Source of the DNA: JACCXJ01 sp052387115
GTDB lineage: Bacteria; Pseudomonadota; Gammaproteobacteria; JACCXJ01
Assembly: GCA_052387115.1 (NCBI GenBank)
Contig: JBQTJM010000401.1
Span: 1 to 39,630, forward strand
Direction of reading: 5' to 3'
Length of the DNA: 39,630 nt
The stretch's first letter is position 1. Each line of letters opens with the position of its first letter. The notes beneath the pieces were generated by a model. It made no database searches and was not told the DNA's origin. It was given only the letters and a program-made list of their open reading frames with translations. This document shows, piece by piece, positions 17,804 to 25,194 of this stretch. The position numbers and the translations under genes were made by a program.

Positions 17804-17931
17804 GTAGGGCGGGTTAGCGGCTGTATCGCGTAACCCGCCTTCCGGAAGGCTGCGCATGAGATTGGCGCCGGATGTTCTTCGTGGTGTGTTCGGTGGGTTA
17901 CGGCGCAAACGGCGCGCCTAACCCACCCTAC
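17804..17931. repeat. 128-bp repeat element with 14-bp inverted ends
   Basis: GTAGGGCGGGTTAG (17804-17817) is inverted at CTAACCCACCCTAC (17918-17931) with one mismatch. Inside are two further hairpins: GGCGGGTTA / TAACCCGCC (17808-17839) and GGTGGGTTA / TAACCCACC (17892-17927), plus the perfect palindrome CCTTCCGGAAGG (17838-17849). A run of seven T (17938-17944) follows, so in the forward direction it could also terminate transcription of the membrane-protein pair. It resembles widespread GTAGGGTGGGTTAG-type intergenic repeats. Confidence 0.75.
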
Positions 17932-17977
17932 ATCGGGTTTTTTTGCACTATCGATCGAACGCGCGTAAGGCGGAAAG

Positions 17978-18167
17978 GTAGGGCGGAAGCCGCTTTTTGG
18001 CGTTCCGCCGTATGGCTCCCGCCCGAAGCGGCCCGTGCGGCGGATCGCTTTGCGGGGCATCGGCCCCTACCCTTCCGATCGGGATGGAGGGGGCGTAATC
18101 GATGGCACGGCTTTTACAGAGGTGAACGCGTGCGGCGGAACGCCCAGAAAGCGGGCTTCCGCCCTAC
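17978..18167. repeat. 190-bp element with perfect 13-bp inverted ends
   Basis: GTAGGGCGGAAGC (17978-17990) is exactly inverted at 18155-18167. Each end is itself a hairpin: GGCGGAA 17982-17988 with TTCCGCC 18003-18009, and GGCGGAA 18134-18140 with TTCCGCC 18157-18163. The interior has no credible gene. The first six bases match the ends of the 17804-17931 element, so the two are relatives placed in tandem. No target duplication is evident. Confidence 0.72.
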
Positions 18168-18209
18168 TCGCTAAGAGGCGTAAAGGGACAGGAAGCATGA
18201 GCTCGCGTA

Positions 18210-18283
18210 GGTTAATGGCGTAAGGCAGGAACCGCAGGTTCCAGCGCCGGGGATTATGTTGGGGTTCCGTTCACGCCATTTAA
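18210..18283. repeat. Stem-loop repeat upstream of the second DUF433 gene
   Basis: GTTAATGGCGT (18210-18220) pairs with ACGCCATTTAAC (18272-18283) with one bulge. Inside it is GGAACC-gca-GGTTCC (18228-18242), a perfect short hairpin. It lies about 30 bp upstream of the DUF433 start, so it may overlap that module's promoter. With the two elements before it, the 515-bp gene-free stretch 17799-18313 is almost wholly repeats. Confidence 0.55.
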
Positions 18284-18313
18284 CGTTACTTTTTAGGTAT
18301 TGTGGAGGTATCT

Positions 18314-18541
18314 ATGCAATTCGATCGCATTACTCACGATCCGGCGGTCATGGGCGGTAAGCCGTGTATTCGTGGGCTCCGGGTGACTGCCGGCATGATT
18401 CTCGGTTTGCTCGCGACAGGTGAGGGGCGCGAACGCATATTGGAAGCGTATCCTTATCTGGAGGCTGAGGACATTGACGCGGCTCTAGCTTATGCGGCCT
18501 GGCGCTTGGAGGAACGCGAAGAGCCACTGGTCGTGGCATGA
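18314..18541 (+). CDS. DUF433 domain protein, putative antitoxin (second copy)
   Basis: A 75-residue DUF433 protein with the canonical motif DRITHDPAVMGGKPCIRGLR, then VTAGMILGLLATGEG and ILEAYPYLEAEDIDAALAYA. Start ATG 18314 has GGAGGT 4 nt upstream; an in-frame GTG at 18302 covers the ribosome site and is less likely. The stop overlaps the next gene by 4 bp (ATGA). It is much closer to the family consensus than the copy at 6824, so the two modules are separate acquisitions, not a recent duplication. Antitoxin role inferred from the PIN-like partner. Confidence 0.88.
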   Translation: MQFDRITHDPAVMGGKPCIRGLRVTAGMILGLLATGEGRERILEAYPYLEAEDIDAALAYAAWRLEEREEPLVVA

Positions 18542-18909
18542 CGATTAAAGTCCTCGTCGACATGAACCTCTCACCCGAGTGGGTATCGACGCTGACCGAT
18601 GAGGGTTGGGAGGCAGTTCACTGGTCTACGGTCGGTGATCCGCGTGCGCCCGATACAGAGATCATGGCCTGGGCACTCGTTCATGACCATATCGTGTTTA
18701 CGCATGACCTGGATTTCGGGGCGACACTTGCTTTGACTCATTCCGCCGGGCCCAGCGTATTGCAGCTTCGGGGGCACCATGTTCTTCCGGAGAGTGCCGC
18801 GCCGCTCATTGTGACAACCCTTCGCCGGTATGAAGAGCAGTTGAAGAGGGGAGCGTTGGCAGTTGTGGAAGAAAGCCGAAGTCGCATCCGCCTCCTTCCA
18901 ATCAAGTAG
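18538..18909 (+). CDS. DUF5615 PIN-like protein, putative toxin (second copy)
   Basis: A 123-residue DUF5615 protein: IKVLVDMNLSPEWVSTLTDE with the first Asp cluster (VDMNLSP), EAVHWSTVGDPRAPDTEIMA, and the second acidic cluster HIVFTHDLDFGATLALTHS. These are the classical Mut7-C/PIN-like residues of this family. It is coupled to the DUF433 gene by ATGA overlap. RNase toxicity is inferred from fold and gene pairing only. Confidence 0.86.
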   Translation: MTIKVLVDMNLSPEWVSTLTDEGWEAVHWSTVGDPRAPDTEIMAWALVHDHIVFTHDLDFGATLALTHSAGPSVLQLRGHHVLPESAAPLIVTTLRRYEEQLKRGALAVVEESRSRIRLLPIK

Positions 18910-18913
18910 CAAG

Positions 18914-18938
18914 GTTGGGGTGAGGTACGAACCCCAAC
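18914..18938. terminator. Hairpin after the second DUF433/DUF5615 module
   Basis: GTTGGGGT (18914-18921) pairs perfectly with ACCCCAAC (18931-18938), 4 bp after the toxin stop. There is no strong U-tract, so it may be a weak terminator or another small palindromic repeat. Confidence 0.45.
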
Positions 18939-19090
18939 ATTTCGCGGCGGACGGGATTGCGTTGGGCGCCCGGTGGTCGATACCGTGGGGATCCCACAGT
19001 GTCCTGCTCGGTCGGTGGAGTGCCTTCATTGATTCCGCCGACGGCCGTGCCATGGTATCGTGAACGGTGGTCAACTGATCGAGGTGTACC

Positions 19091-19708
19091 ATGAAACCTG
19101 CGAACAGGTCCTCCGAGCAGCTCGAGCCAGCGTGGGACGTGGCACGCCTGTTCCCGCCACAAGGAAGCTGGAGCGAGGAGGAGTACCTTGACTTACCCGG
19201 ACACCGGCTGATTGAGCTTGACGACGGCCGTGTCGAGGTGTTGGAGATGCCCAGCGAGCTACATCAGTTTCTGGTCCTGTTTCTGTACGAAGCCTTGGTC
19301 GCTTACGTTCGCCAACGCAATTTAGGCTGGGTCGTGGTGGCCCCCATGCCCGTCAGGCTGTGGGAACACAAACTGCGCGAACCGGATGTGCTCTTCATGC
19401 GCCGCGAACACGCCGCGCGTCGCCACGGGACCTGTTGGATTGGGGCCGATCTAGTGATGGAAGTCATGAGTCCCGATGACCCGAAAAGGGACAAGGACAC
19501 CAAGCGCCAGGAATACGCCCGCGGCGGTATACCCGAGTATTGGTTGGTCGATGTGCTCGAGAGGACCGTGACGGTGTTCTGTCTGCGGGCCGATGCCGAG
19601 CAGTATGCCGTGCACGGTGTTTTCCGCGTGGGTGAACGGGCGGAATCACCCGCTCTGGTGGGATTTGGCATTGAAGTGCAGGAACTGTTCGCGGCCGGTG
19701 ATCCGTAA
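19091..19708 (+). CDS. Uma2-family (DUF820) putative endonuclease
   Basis: A 205-residue member of the Uma2/DUF820 restriction-endonuclease-like group, abundant in cyanobacteria and in repeat-rich proteobacteria. PD-(D/E)XK-type residues are visible: REPDVLFMRREHA (Asp), ADLVMEVMSPDDPKRDKDTK (Glu, then Lys) and the following RQEYARGGIPEYWLVDV. The N-terminal YLDLPGHRLIELDDGRVEV is the family opening. Start ATG 19091 has GAGGTG upstream. Its real substrate is unknown and many such proteins are orphan genes. It sits beside the DUF433/DUF5615 module in the accessory stretch and converges with the ligase gene. Confidence 0.88.
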   Translation: MKPANRSSEQLEPAWDVARLFPPQGSWSEEEYLDLPGHRLIELDDGRVEVLEMPSELHQFLVLFLYEALVAYVRQRNLGWVVVAPMPVRLWEHKLREPDVLFMRREHAARRHGTCWIGADLVMEVMSPDDPKRDKDTKRQEYARGGIPEYWLVDVLERTVTVFCLRADAEQYAVHGVFRVGERAESPALVGFGIEVQELFAAGDP

Positions 19709-19729
19709 CGTTCGTCAAGTGCGCGCGCT

Positions 19730-21172
19730 TCATCGGCGCAGCTTCCCGCTGGCCGTGCGCGGCAGCGCCGCGACCAGGCGGAATCGCGCGGGCACTTTGT
19801 AGCCTGCGAGTCGTTGGCGGCAGTGTTGGCCGAGCACGGCCGCCGTCGGCGCTCTTGCGATGTCGTGCGCGACGAATTCGGCCACCGCGACGGCGCCCCA
19901 GCGTTCGTGCGGCTCACCGCTCACCCGGCTCTCGCGCACGGCTGGATGCGCGTCGAGCACCGCCTCGACCTCCTCCGGAAAGAACTTGATCCCGCCGAAG
20001 TTGATCACCGACTTGCGGCGCCCGCGCAGGAATACGTGGCCGTCCTCGTCCTGACTCGCGAGGTCGCCGGTGGCGAACCAGCCGTCGTCGGTGGCTGCCG
20101 CGCGCTCGCACCACGGTATGAGATACGCGTCGAACATGCCGGGCGTGCGCAGCCACAGCTCGCCGATCTCGCCCGGCGCGACCTCCGCGCCGCCCTCGTC
20201 GCTTAAACGTACTGCGCAATCGTCCGGCCGCCCGACGCTTTGCGGTTTCGCGTGTGCCGCGTCGGTGTTGAGCAGCGGTAGCCCGGCCTCGATGATCCCT
20301 AAACCCTGCGCCGGCCAGACACCATAGCGCCGCTGGAAAGCGACCGCCGTCGCCTCGGGCAACGCGAACGCAGTGGCGACGGCGAGACGCAACGTCGGCC
20401 ACGCGCGCCCCGAGCCCTCCGCCGCGAAGAGCGCAAGGTGAAAGGGCGATCCGTAGAACACCGTCGCACCGTGCGTGCGTGCCGTGGTGAGCAGATCGCC
20501 GGCGAGAGGGGAGCTCGCGATCACCATCCCCGCGCCTTCGATGAGGTAGAGCATGACCGAAACGGCGAAGTGATGCGCCATCGGCAAGGTCCACAGCACC
20601 CGGTCCGCGGAGGTGATCTCAAGCCGGCGGTTGGCCGAGCGCACGCGCGTGAGCAGCGTCTCGTGGCTCAGCAGGACGCCCTTGCGATCGCCCGTGGTGC
20701 CCGAGCTGAAGCGCAGGAAGGCGGGATGGAGCGCCGTGTATCGATCCTCCGGAAACGCCGCCGCGATGTCGAGCGCACACCATGAAAAGCGGATGCCCGC
20801 GATCGCCTCCGCCACACCCGGCGCCGGCAGCCACTGCTCGGGACCGGCGGCCAGCATCAGTTGCGGCGCGGTTAGGGCGAGCTGCGCGACGCGCTCAGGT
20901 ACCGTCAGCTCGCCCGCCACCGGCACCAGGCACGCGCCGGTCCGAAAGATGGCGAGGGCCAAGGCCACGTAGTCCGGGCCGTTCGGGCAAAGGAGCGCGA
21001 CGCGCGGCGCCGGGCCGTGCAGCACCGGGCGCAGCCTGGCGGCGATCGAATCCGCGCGCACGAGCAAATCGCCATAGCGCTCGGTTCCGCCGGAATGGAG
21101 CAGTGCGGGCCTAAGCGGCTCGGCGGCGGCGCGGGCGGCGATCAGATCGGCAACGTTCAGGGCGCCGGCCAT
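19730..21172 (-). CDS. AMP-forming acyl/aryl-CoA synthetase (ANL superfamily)
   Basis: A 480-residue adenylate-forming enzyme that activates a carboxylate as acyl-AMP and probably transfers it to CoA or a carrier. The P-loop-like motif is SSGTTGDRKG at about 156-165, with Asp where Pro is common. Next come QGLGIIEAGLP, DDGWFATGDLASQDEDGHVF with the hinge region RGRRKSVINFGGIKFFPEEVE, and the C-terminal catalytic lysine in LPRTASGKLRR at the very end. The substrate cannot be told from sequence; the protein is shorter than typical long-chain acyl-CoA ligases (about 550). It diverges from the SDR-ALDH pair across 131 bp, hinting at a shared catabolic role. Confidence 0.87.
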   Translation of the reverse strand: MAGALNVADLIAARAAAEPLRPALLHSGGTERYGDLLVRADSIAARLRPVLHGPAPRVALLCPNGPDYVALALAIFRTGACLVPVAGELTVPERVAQLALTAPQLMLAAGPEQWLPAPGVAEAIAGIRFSWCALDIAAAFPEDRYTALHPAFLRFSSGTTGDRKGVLLSHETLLTRVRSANRRLEITSADRVLWTLPMAHHFAVSVMLYLIEGAGMVIASSPLAGDLLTTARTHGATVFYGSPFHLALFAAEGSGRAWPTLRLAVATAFALPEATAVAFQRRYGVWPAQGLGIIEAGLPLLNTDAAHAKPQSVGRPDDCAVRLSDEGGAEVAPGEIGELWLRTPGMFDAYLIPWCERAAATDDGWFATGDLASQDEDGHVFLRGRRKSVINFGGIKFFPEEVEAVLDAHPAVRESRVSGEPHERWGAVAVAEFVAHDIARAPTAAVLGQHCRQRLAGYKVPARFRLVAALPRTASGKLRR

Positions 21173-21303
21173 GGTGGTGTCACATTACCTGGATCGTGCA
21201 CCAGGCCGCGGCGAGCGGCATTGAGTTTCCTGCCTTATCGACTACCATCCCGGGCTGGCGAGAAGACCGGGGCTGCTGTTGTCAGTAGCCCGATGGGAAG
21301 GCA

Positions 21304-22092
21304 ATGAATCTCGATCTCGGCAGTCGACGGGCGCTGGTGTGCGGGAGCAGCCAGGGGATTGGGCGGGCGGTGGCCACCGAGCTGGCGGGCCTCGGGGCGG
21401 AGGTGGTGTTGCTGGCGCGGGACGGGGAGGGCCTCGAACGGGTTCGGAGAATGCTCGATGCGGCGCGCGGCCAGGCCCATCGGGTCCTGGTCGCCGATTT
21501 CAGCAGGCCGGAAGCGGTGCGTTCCGTGGTGACGGGGTTTCTCGCCGCGTCCGGCCCCGTTCATATCCTCGTGAACAACACGGGCGGCCCGCCGCCCGGG
21601 CCGGCCTCGGAGGCCGATCCGGGGGCCTATCTCGCGGCGTTCACCCAGCACCTCGTCTGCAACCAGGTCCTGGTCCAGGCGGTCGTTCCCGGGATGAAGG
21701 TCGCGGCCTACGGCCGCATCATCAACATCATCTCGACCTCGGTGCGCCAGCCGATCAGGGGGCTCGGGGTGTCGAACACCATCCGCGGGGCGGTGGCGAG
21801 CTGGGCCAAGACGCTCGCGGGGGAGTTGGGGCAGTTCGGGATCACGGTCAACAACGTCCTGCCCGGATCGACGAAAACACGGCGGCTGGCCGCGGTCTTC
21901 GAGGGCCGGGCCCAGGCTCGCGGCGTGCCGGTTTGCGAGATCGAGGCGGAGGAGAGGGCCGCGATCCCGCTCGGGCGATTCGCCGAGGCCGAGGAGCTGG
22001 CCTCTGCCGTCGCCTTCCTGGCCTCCCCGGCCGCGGCCTATATCAGCGGCGTGAACCTGCCCGTGGACGGTGGTCGCACGCAATGTCTGTGA
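21304..22092 (+). CDS. SDR-family protein with atypical active site (FabG-like)
   Basis: A 262-residue short-chain dehydrogenase/reductase fold. The cofactor motif is GSSQGIGRA (14-22), then NNTGGPPPG (91-99). The serine region INIISTSV (141-147) is present. The classical YxxxK is replaced by SNTIR (Ser 157, Arg 161), so the standard catalytic Tyr and Lys are absent. The C-terminus shows NVLPGSTKT and SGVNLPVDGG, typical of FabG-like proteins. A known SDR subgroup annotated as beta-ketoacyl-reductase-like shares this loss. It starts at ATG 21304 with GGGAAGG and runs directly into the aldehyde dehydrogenase gene. Reductase activity is doubtful; another chemistry or a structural role is possible. 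Confidence 0.85.
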   Translation: MNLDLGSRRALVCGSSQGIGRAVATELAGLGAEVVLLARDGEGLERVRRMLDAARGQAHRVLVADFSRPEAVRSVVTGFLAASGPVHILVNNTGGPPPGPASEADPGAYLAAFTQHLVCNQVLVQAVVPGMKVAAYGRIINIISTSVRQPIRGLGVSNTIRGAVASWAKTLAGELGQFGITVNNVLPGSTKTRRLAAVFEGRAQARGVPVCEIEAEERAAIPLGRFAEAEELASAVAFLASPAAAYISGVNLPVDGGRTQCL

Positions 22093-22099
22093 CCTTGCC

Positions 22100-23542
22100 G
22101 TGATTACGATAGGCAATTATATCGACGGCAAGCTCCTGGCCCCCGCCGCGGGCCGTTACCTCGATGACATCGAGCCGGCGACGGGAAGGCGCTATGCCCT
22201 CGTCCCGGAATCCGATGTGGTTGCTCTCGAAGCCGCCGTCGCGGCGGCGCGCGGGGCGTTTCCGGGCTGGGCGAGGCAGACGGTAGAAGAGCGTTCGCGG
22301 CTCCTCCTCTGCATCGCCGAAGGGATTGAAAGAGAGGCCGAGGCCCTGGCCCGGGCCGAGAGCATCGATACGGGTAAGCCGATAGGCCTCGCGCGCCAGG
22401 TCGATGTCCCGCGCGCCGCGGCGAATTTCCGCTTTTTCGCCCATGCCGTCACCCAGTTCGCGAGCGAGTCGCATGGCATGGGGACGGCCGCGATCAACTA
22501 CACCCTGCGCGATCCGCTCGGCGTCGTCGCCTGCCTCTCGCCCTGGAACCTGCCATTATATCTCCTGAGTTGGAAGATCGCACCGGCGCTCGCGGCCGGC
22601 AACACTGTGATTGCCAAGCCCTCCGAGCTGGCGCCCATGACGGCCTATCGGCTCGGGCTGATCTGCATCGAGGTGGGGTTGCCCCCAGGGGTCTTGAACA
22701 TCGTCCACGGGTCGGGACCGAGCGTCGGCCAAGCGCTGGTCGGGCACCCGGCGATCAAGGCGATCTCGTTTACGGGCGGCACCAAGACCGGTGCCGCGAT
22801 TGCGAGTGTCGCCGCACCGCAGTTCAAGAAGCTCTCGCTCGAGCTCGGCGGCAAGAACCCGACGATCGTGTTCGCCGACTGCGATCGGGAGCAGGCGCTC
22901 GATGGGGCGTTGCGCGCCGCCTTCGCCAATCAGGGCGAGGTGTGCCTGTGCGGCTCGCGGATCTTCGTCGAACGATCGATCTACGAGCCGTTCAAGCGGG
23001 AGCTGGTGGCGCGGGCCGAGGCGCTTCGGCTGGGTGACCCACTCTCCGAGGATACCGAGCAAGGGGCGCTCGTCACAGAGGCGCATCTCGACAAGGTCCT
23101 GTCCTATGTCCGACTCGCGCGTGAAGAGGGGGGTCGGATCCTCACCGGCGGCGTGCGCGCCACGGTGCCGGGGCGTTGCGAGGCCGGTTATTTCTTGAAG
23201 CCCGCCATCCTCGAGGGGCTTCCCCACGACTGCCGCACGAACCGCGAGGAGATCTTCGGGCCGGTCGCCTGCCTCCTGCCCTTCGATGATGAGGACGAGA
23301 TGCTCGCAGAGGCCAACGGCACAGAGTTCGGGCTTGCGGCCTCGGTCTGGACGCGGGACCTGCAGCGCGGCCACCGGATCGCACAGCGGCTCGACAGCGG
23401 AGTGGTCTGGGTCAACACCTGGCTGCTCCGCGATCTCCGCACCCCTTTTGGCGGCATGAAGCACTCGGGCGTCGGCCGCGAAGGCGGGTTCGAGGCATTG
23501 CGGTTCTTCACCGAGGCCAAGAACGTGTGCATCAAGCTGTAG
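22100..23542 (+). CDS. Aldehyde dehydrogenase, ALDH8 / 2-aminomuconate semialdehyde dehydrogenase-like
   Basis: NAD-dependent aldehyde oxidation. From GTG 22100 the product is 480 residues; an overlapping GTG at 22070 is possible, and neither has a clear ribosome site. Catalytic residues are visible: Glu about 248 in SLELGGKNPTIVF and Cys about 282 in NQGEVCLCGSR. Other blocks are LSPWNLPLYLLSWKIAPALA, SFTGGTKTGAAIA, EEIFGPVACLLPFDDEDE and RDLRTPFGGMKHSGVGREGG. The last motif and the ECLCGSR-like cysteine loop fit the hydroxymuconate/aminomuconate semialdehyde (ALDH8) class. It is probably co-transcribed with the SDR gene (7-bp gap). No dioxygenase or decarboxylase of that pathway is in the window, so the substrate is open. 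Confidence 0.88.
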   Translation: MITIGNYIDGKLLAPAAGRYLDDIEPATGRRYALVPESDVVALEAAVAAARGAFPGWARQTVEERSRLLLCIAEGIEREAEALARAESIDTGKPIGLARQVDVPRAAANFRFFAHAVTQFASESHGMGTAAINYTLRDPLGVVACLSPWNLPLYLLSWKIAPALAAGNTVIAKPSELAPMTAYRLGLICIEVGLPPGVLNIVHGSGPSVGQALVGHPAIKAISFTGGTKTGAAIASVAAPQFKKLSLELGGKNPTIVFADCDREQALDGALRAAFANQGEVCLCGSRIFVERSIYEPFKRELVARAEALRLGDPLSEDTEQGALVTEAHLDKVLSYVRLAREEGGRILTGGVRATVPGRCEAGYFLKPAILEGLPHDCRTNREEIFGPVACLLPFDDEDEMLAEANGTEFGLAASVWTRDLQRGHRIAQRLDSGVVWVNTWLLRDLRTPFGGMKHSGVGREGGFEALRFFTEAKNVCIKL

Positions 23543-23704
23543 TAGTCGGCGTACGCGATTCAGAGCGCCGGCAAGACCTCGGCGTGCATCAGGAGCGTGC
23601 CCGTGTCGCGGGTGCAGGCGTGTCCTGGACCGGAACAAGTGCCCCGATACGTGACATTTCGCAAGTACAGACCCCTACCCTCCAGTTCGTTTTTCGGTCC
23701 GTCG

Positions 23705-24160
23705 TTACGAATCTCCCGTTGACGGCACAGGCTGGGCGGATGTGTGCAATGAAGCGCCGGCGCTCTGGATATCGGTCTGCGAGAAGTCGTTACCCTTGAA
23801 CAGCAAAGGTACCTCGAGCCGCTGCGCCAGGGCATAAGAGAAGCAGTCCCCGAAATTGAGCCCGGCCGGATGGCGTCCCTTGCCGTAGCGGGCGAAGGCG
23901 GCGATCGCGAGGTCGGCAATGGTCTCATCCACCGAGACAACGCTCAATGCCGTGCATTGCCTGAGCCGGCTGAAGAGCGCTTGTGCCGTCGCGGGTTGAC
24001 GGGAGGTCAAGACGATCAACAGTTCAACCTTGCCGACGCTGCTGATCGCAGGACTGCGGGCTGCGGTCAGACGAGCATAGAACGATGGACCATCCGCTTC
24101 CGGCAACAAAATCGCCATCAGCGCGCTGGTATCCACCACTAGGTCAGCCGGGGAGGCCAT
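23705..24160 (-). CDS. vapC: VapC/FitB-type PIN-domain ribonuclease toxin
   Basis: A 151-residue PIN-domain protein from ATG 24160. All four acidic residues of the metal site are visible: Asp 10 in LVVDTSALMAILL, Glu 46 in VGKVELLIVL, Asp 105 in LNFGDCFSYALAQRL and Asp 125 in FKGNDFSQTDI. VapC toxins cleave tRNA or rRNA. The start overlaps the antitoxin stop by 17 bp, the usual coupling; an upstream in-frame start at 24184 would increase the overlap. The C-terminal tail after SQTDIQSA is longer than usual and polar. Its partner is the adjacent FitA-like antitoxin. Confidence 0.92.
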   Translation of the reverse strand: MASPADLVVDTSALMAILLPEADGPSFYARLTAARSPAISSVGKVELLIVLTSRQPATAQALFSRLRQCTALSVVSVDETIADLAIAAFARYGKGRHPAGLNFGDCFSYALAQRLEVPLLFKGNDFSQTDIQSAGASLHTSAQPVPSTGDS

Positions 24161-24404
24161 TGTCGTCGTAGCCGATGATTTCATCCGGGCCGCGGTGGTC
24201 GAGCACCGGCATCGCCCATAAATCCTTCACCTGTCCCGCGAACTCTTCCCAGGTGGGTTTGGGGGTCACCCCCGGTTCCCGAACCAACGCGTCCTTCAAT
24301 ACGACGATCGCCTCTTGGTTCACGGAGCGATGATGCGCGGCAGCGGTTTCCTTGAGGCTCTGGTAGAGATCGTCGGGGACATTGCGTAATACCAGGGTGG
24401 CCAT
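24144..24404 (-). CDS. vapB: VapB/FitA-type ribbon-helix-helix antitoxin
   Basis: An 86-residue antitoxin with an N-terminal ribbon-helix-helix of FitA type: MATLVLRNVPDDLYQSLKET, AAAHHRSVNQEAIVVLKDAL. The C-terminal part, rich in acidic and aromatic residues (PTWEEFAGQVKDLW, GPDEIIGYDDNGLPG), is suited to inserting into the toxin active site. It is expected to repress its own promoter together with VapC. The palindromic TGCTAGC sites at 24425-24445 lie 21-41 bp upstream of the start and probably form the operator. It is the first gene of the leftward vapBC pair. Confidence 0.92.
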   Translation of the reverse strand: MATLVLRNVPDDLYQSLKETAAAHHRSVNQEAIVVLKDALVREPGVTPKPTWEEFAGQVKDLWAMPVLDHRGPDEIIGYDDNGLPG

Positions 24405-24424
24405 GATCGATAGCTCATTAAGAC

Positions 24425-24445
24425 ATGCTAGCGCAATGCTAGCAT
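24425..24445. promoter_or_regulatory. Probable VapB (FitA-like) operator
   Basis: ATGCTAGC at 24425-24432 and again at 24436-24443 are separated by GCA. The dyad TGCTAGC / GCTAGCA spans 24426-24444, and ATGCTAGCAT (24436-24445) is a perfect 10-bp palindrome. It lies just upstream of vapB. Neisseria FitA is known to bind TGCTATCA inverted half-sites, a close match, so this is probably the autoregulatory site. Confidence 0.68.
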
Positions 24446-24604
24446 TCTCCTAAATGACCCTCAAGCCGCGCCGCCGATGGCCATAGCTACCGCTACCGCG
24501 TTGTCGGCTCCGGTACGGCCTCGAAATGTGTTTCAAACCGGCCCCGCCCGGCGCTTGCAGACCGCCGAATCACCGCCCGGCTCCTTCTTACGAAGCAGCG
24601 TCCA

Positions 24605-25174
24605 TTGCAAGCCCGCGGCCGGATCGTGATGGTACGGCACGGCTTCGGGCGGGGCGAGTACAAATACTTCGCCTATCCACTTCCCGAAGGGGTCGCCGAG
24701 CTGCGGACCGCGCTCTATCCACCCCTCGCCGGCATCGCCAACCGCTGGAACGAGTCGCTGGGCAGCGAGGTCCGGTTTCCGGACGCTCACGCGGCTTTTC
24801 TCGAGCGTTGCCACCGGGCCGGCCAGATCCGGCCGACGCCGCTCCTCCTCCAATACGGCGAGGGTGACTATAACTGCCTGCACCAGGACCTGTACGGTGA
24901 GCAGGTGTTCCCGCTACAAGTCGCGTTCTTGCTCTCGAAGCCGAGGCAGGACTTCACGGGCGGCGAATTCGTGCTGACAGAGCAGCGGCCCCGCATGCAA
25001 TCGCGCGCCGAGGTCGTGCCGCTCGATCGGGGAGACGGTGTGATCTTCCCCGTGCATCACCGTCCGGTGCCGGGCACGCGAGGCGCCTATCGCGTCAATC
25101 TTCGCCATGGGGTGAGTCGGGTGCGCTCCGGTCGCCGCCAGACGTTGGGGATCATCTTCCACGACGCCAATTGA
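24605..25174 (+). CDS. 2OG-Fe(II) oxygenase, probably N-terminally truncated
   Basis: The product from TTG 24605 is about 189 residues; ATG 24629 is the first ATG. The iron-ligand motif HxD is CLHQDLYG (His 93, Asp 95), the distal His lies in FPVHHRPVPGTRG, and YRVNLRHGVSR supplies the 2OG-binding Arg. TGGEFVLTEQRPRMQSRAEV is a strong family block. Close homologues as I recall them carry about 45 more residues before the VMVRHGFGRGEYKYF segment. Here the frame is open back to about 24456 but encodes nothing resembling that region and has no start codon or ribosome site. It is either a 5'-deleted gene or a short variant. A hydroxylase role is known for the family; the substrate is unknown. Confidence 0.72.
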   Translation: MQARGRIVMVRHGFGRGEYKYFAYPLPEGVAELRTALYPPLAGIANRWNESLGSEVRFPDAHAAFLERCHRAGQIRPTPLLLQYGEGDYNCLHQDLYGEQVFPLQVAFLLSKPRQDFTGGEFVLTEQRPRMQSRAEVVPLDRGDGVIFPVHHRPVPGTRGAYRVNLRHGVSRVRSGRRQTLGIIFHDAN

Positions 25175-25194
25175 GCCGTCACTGCGTCCACCGC

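Noticed and set aside
17938..17944. T-run as a strong intrinsic terminator
   Set aside because: The seven T lie about 10 nt after the end of the hairpin, too far for a standard intrinsic terminator; it is mentioned only as a possibility.
23543..23704. Possible insertion-sequence remnant between the ALDH and vapC
   Set aside because: No inverted ends or transposase motif could be recognised in the 162 bp.
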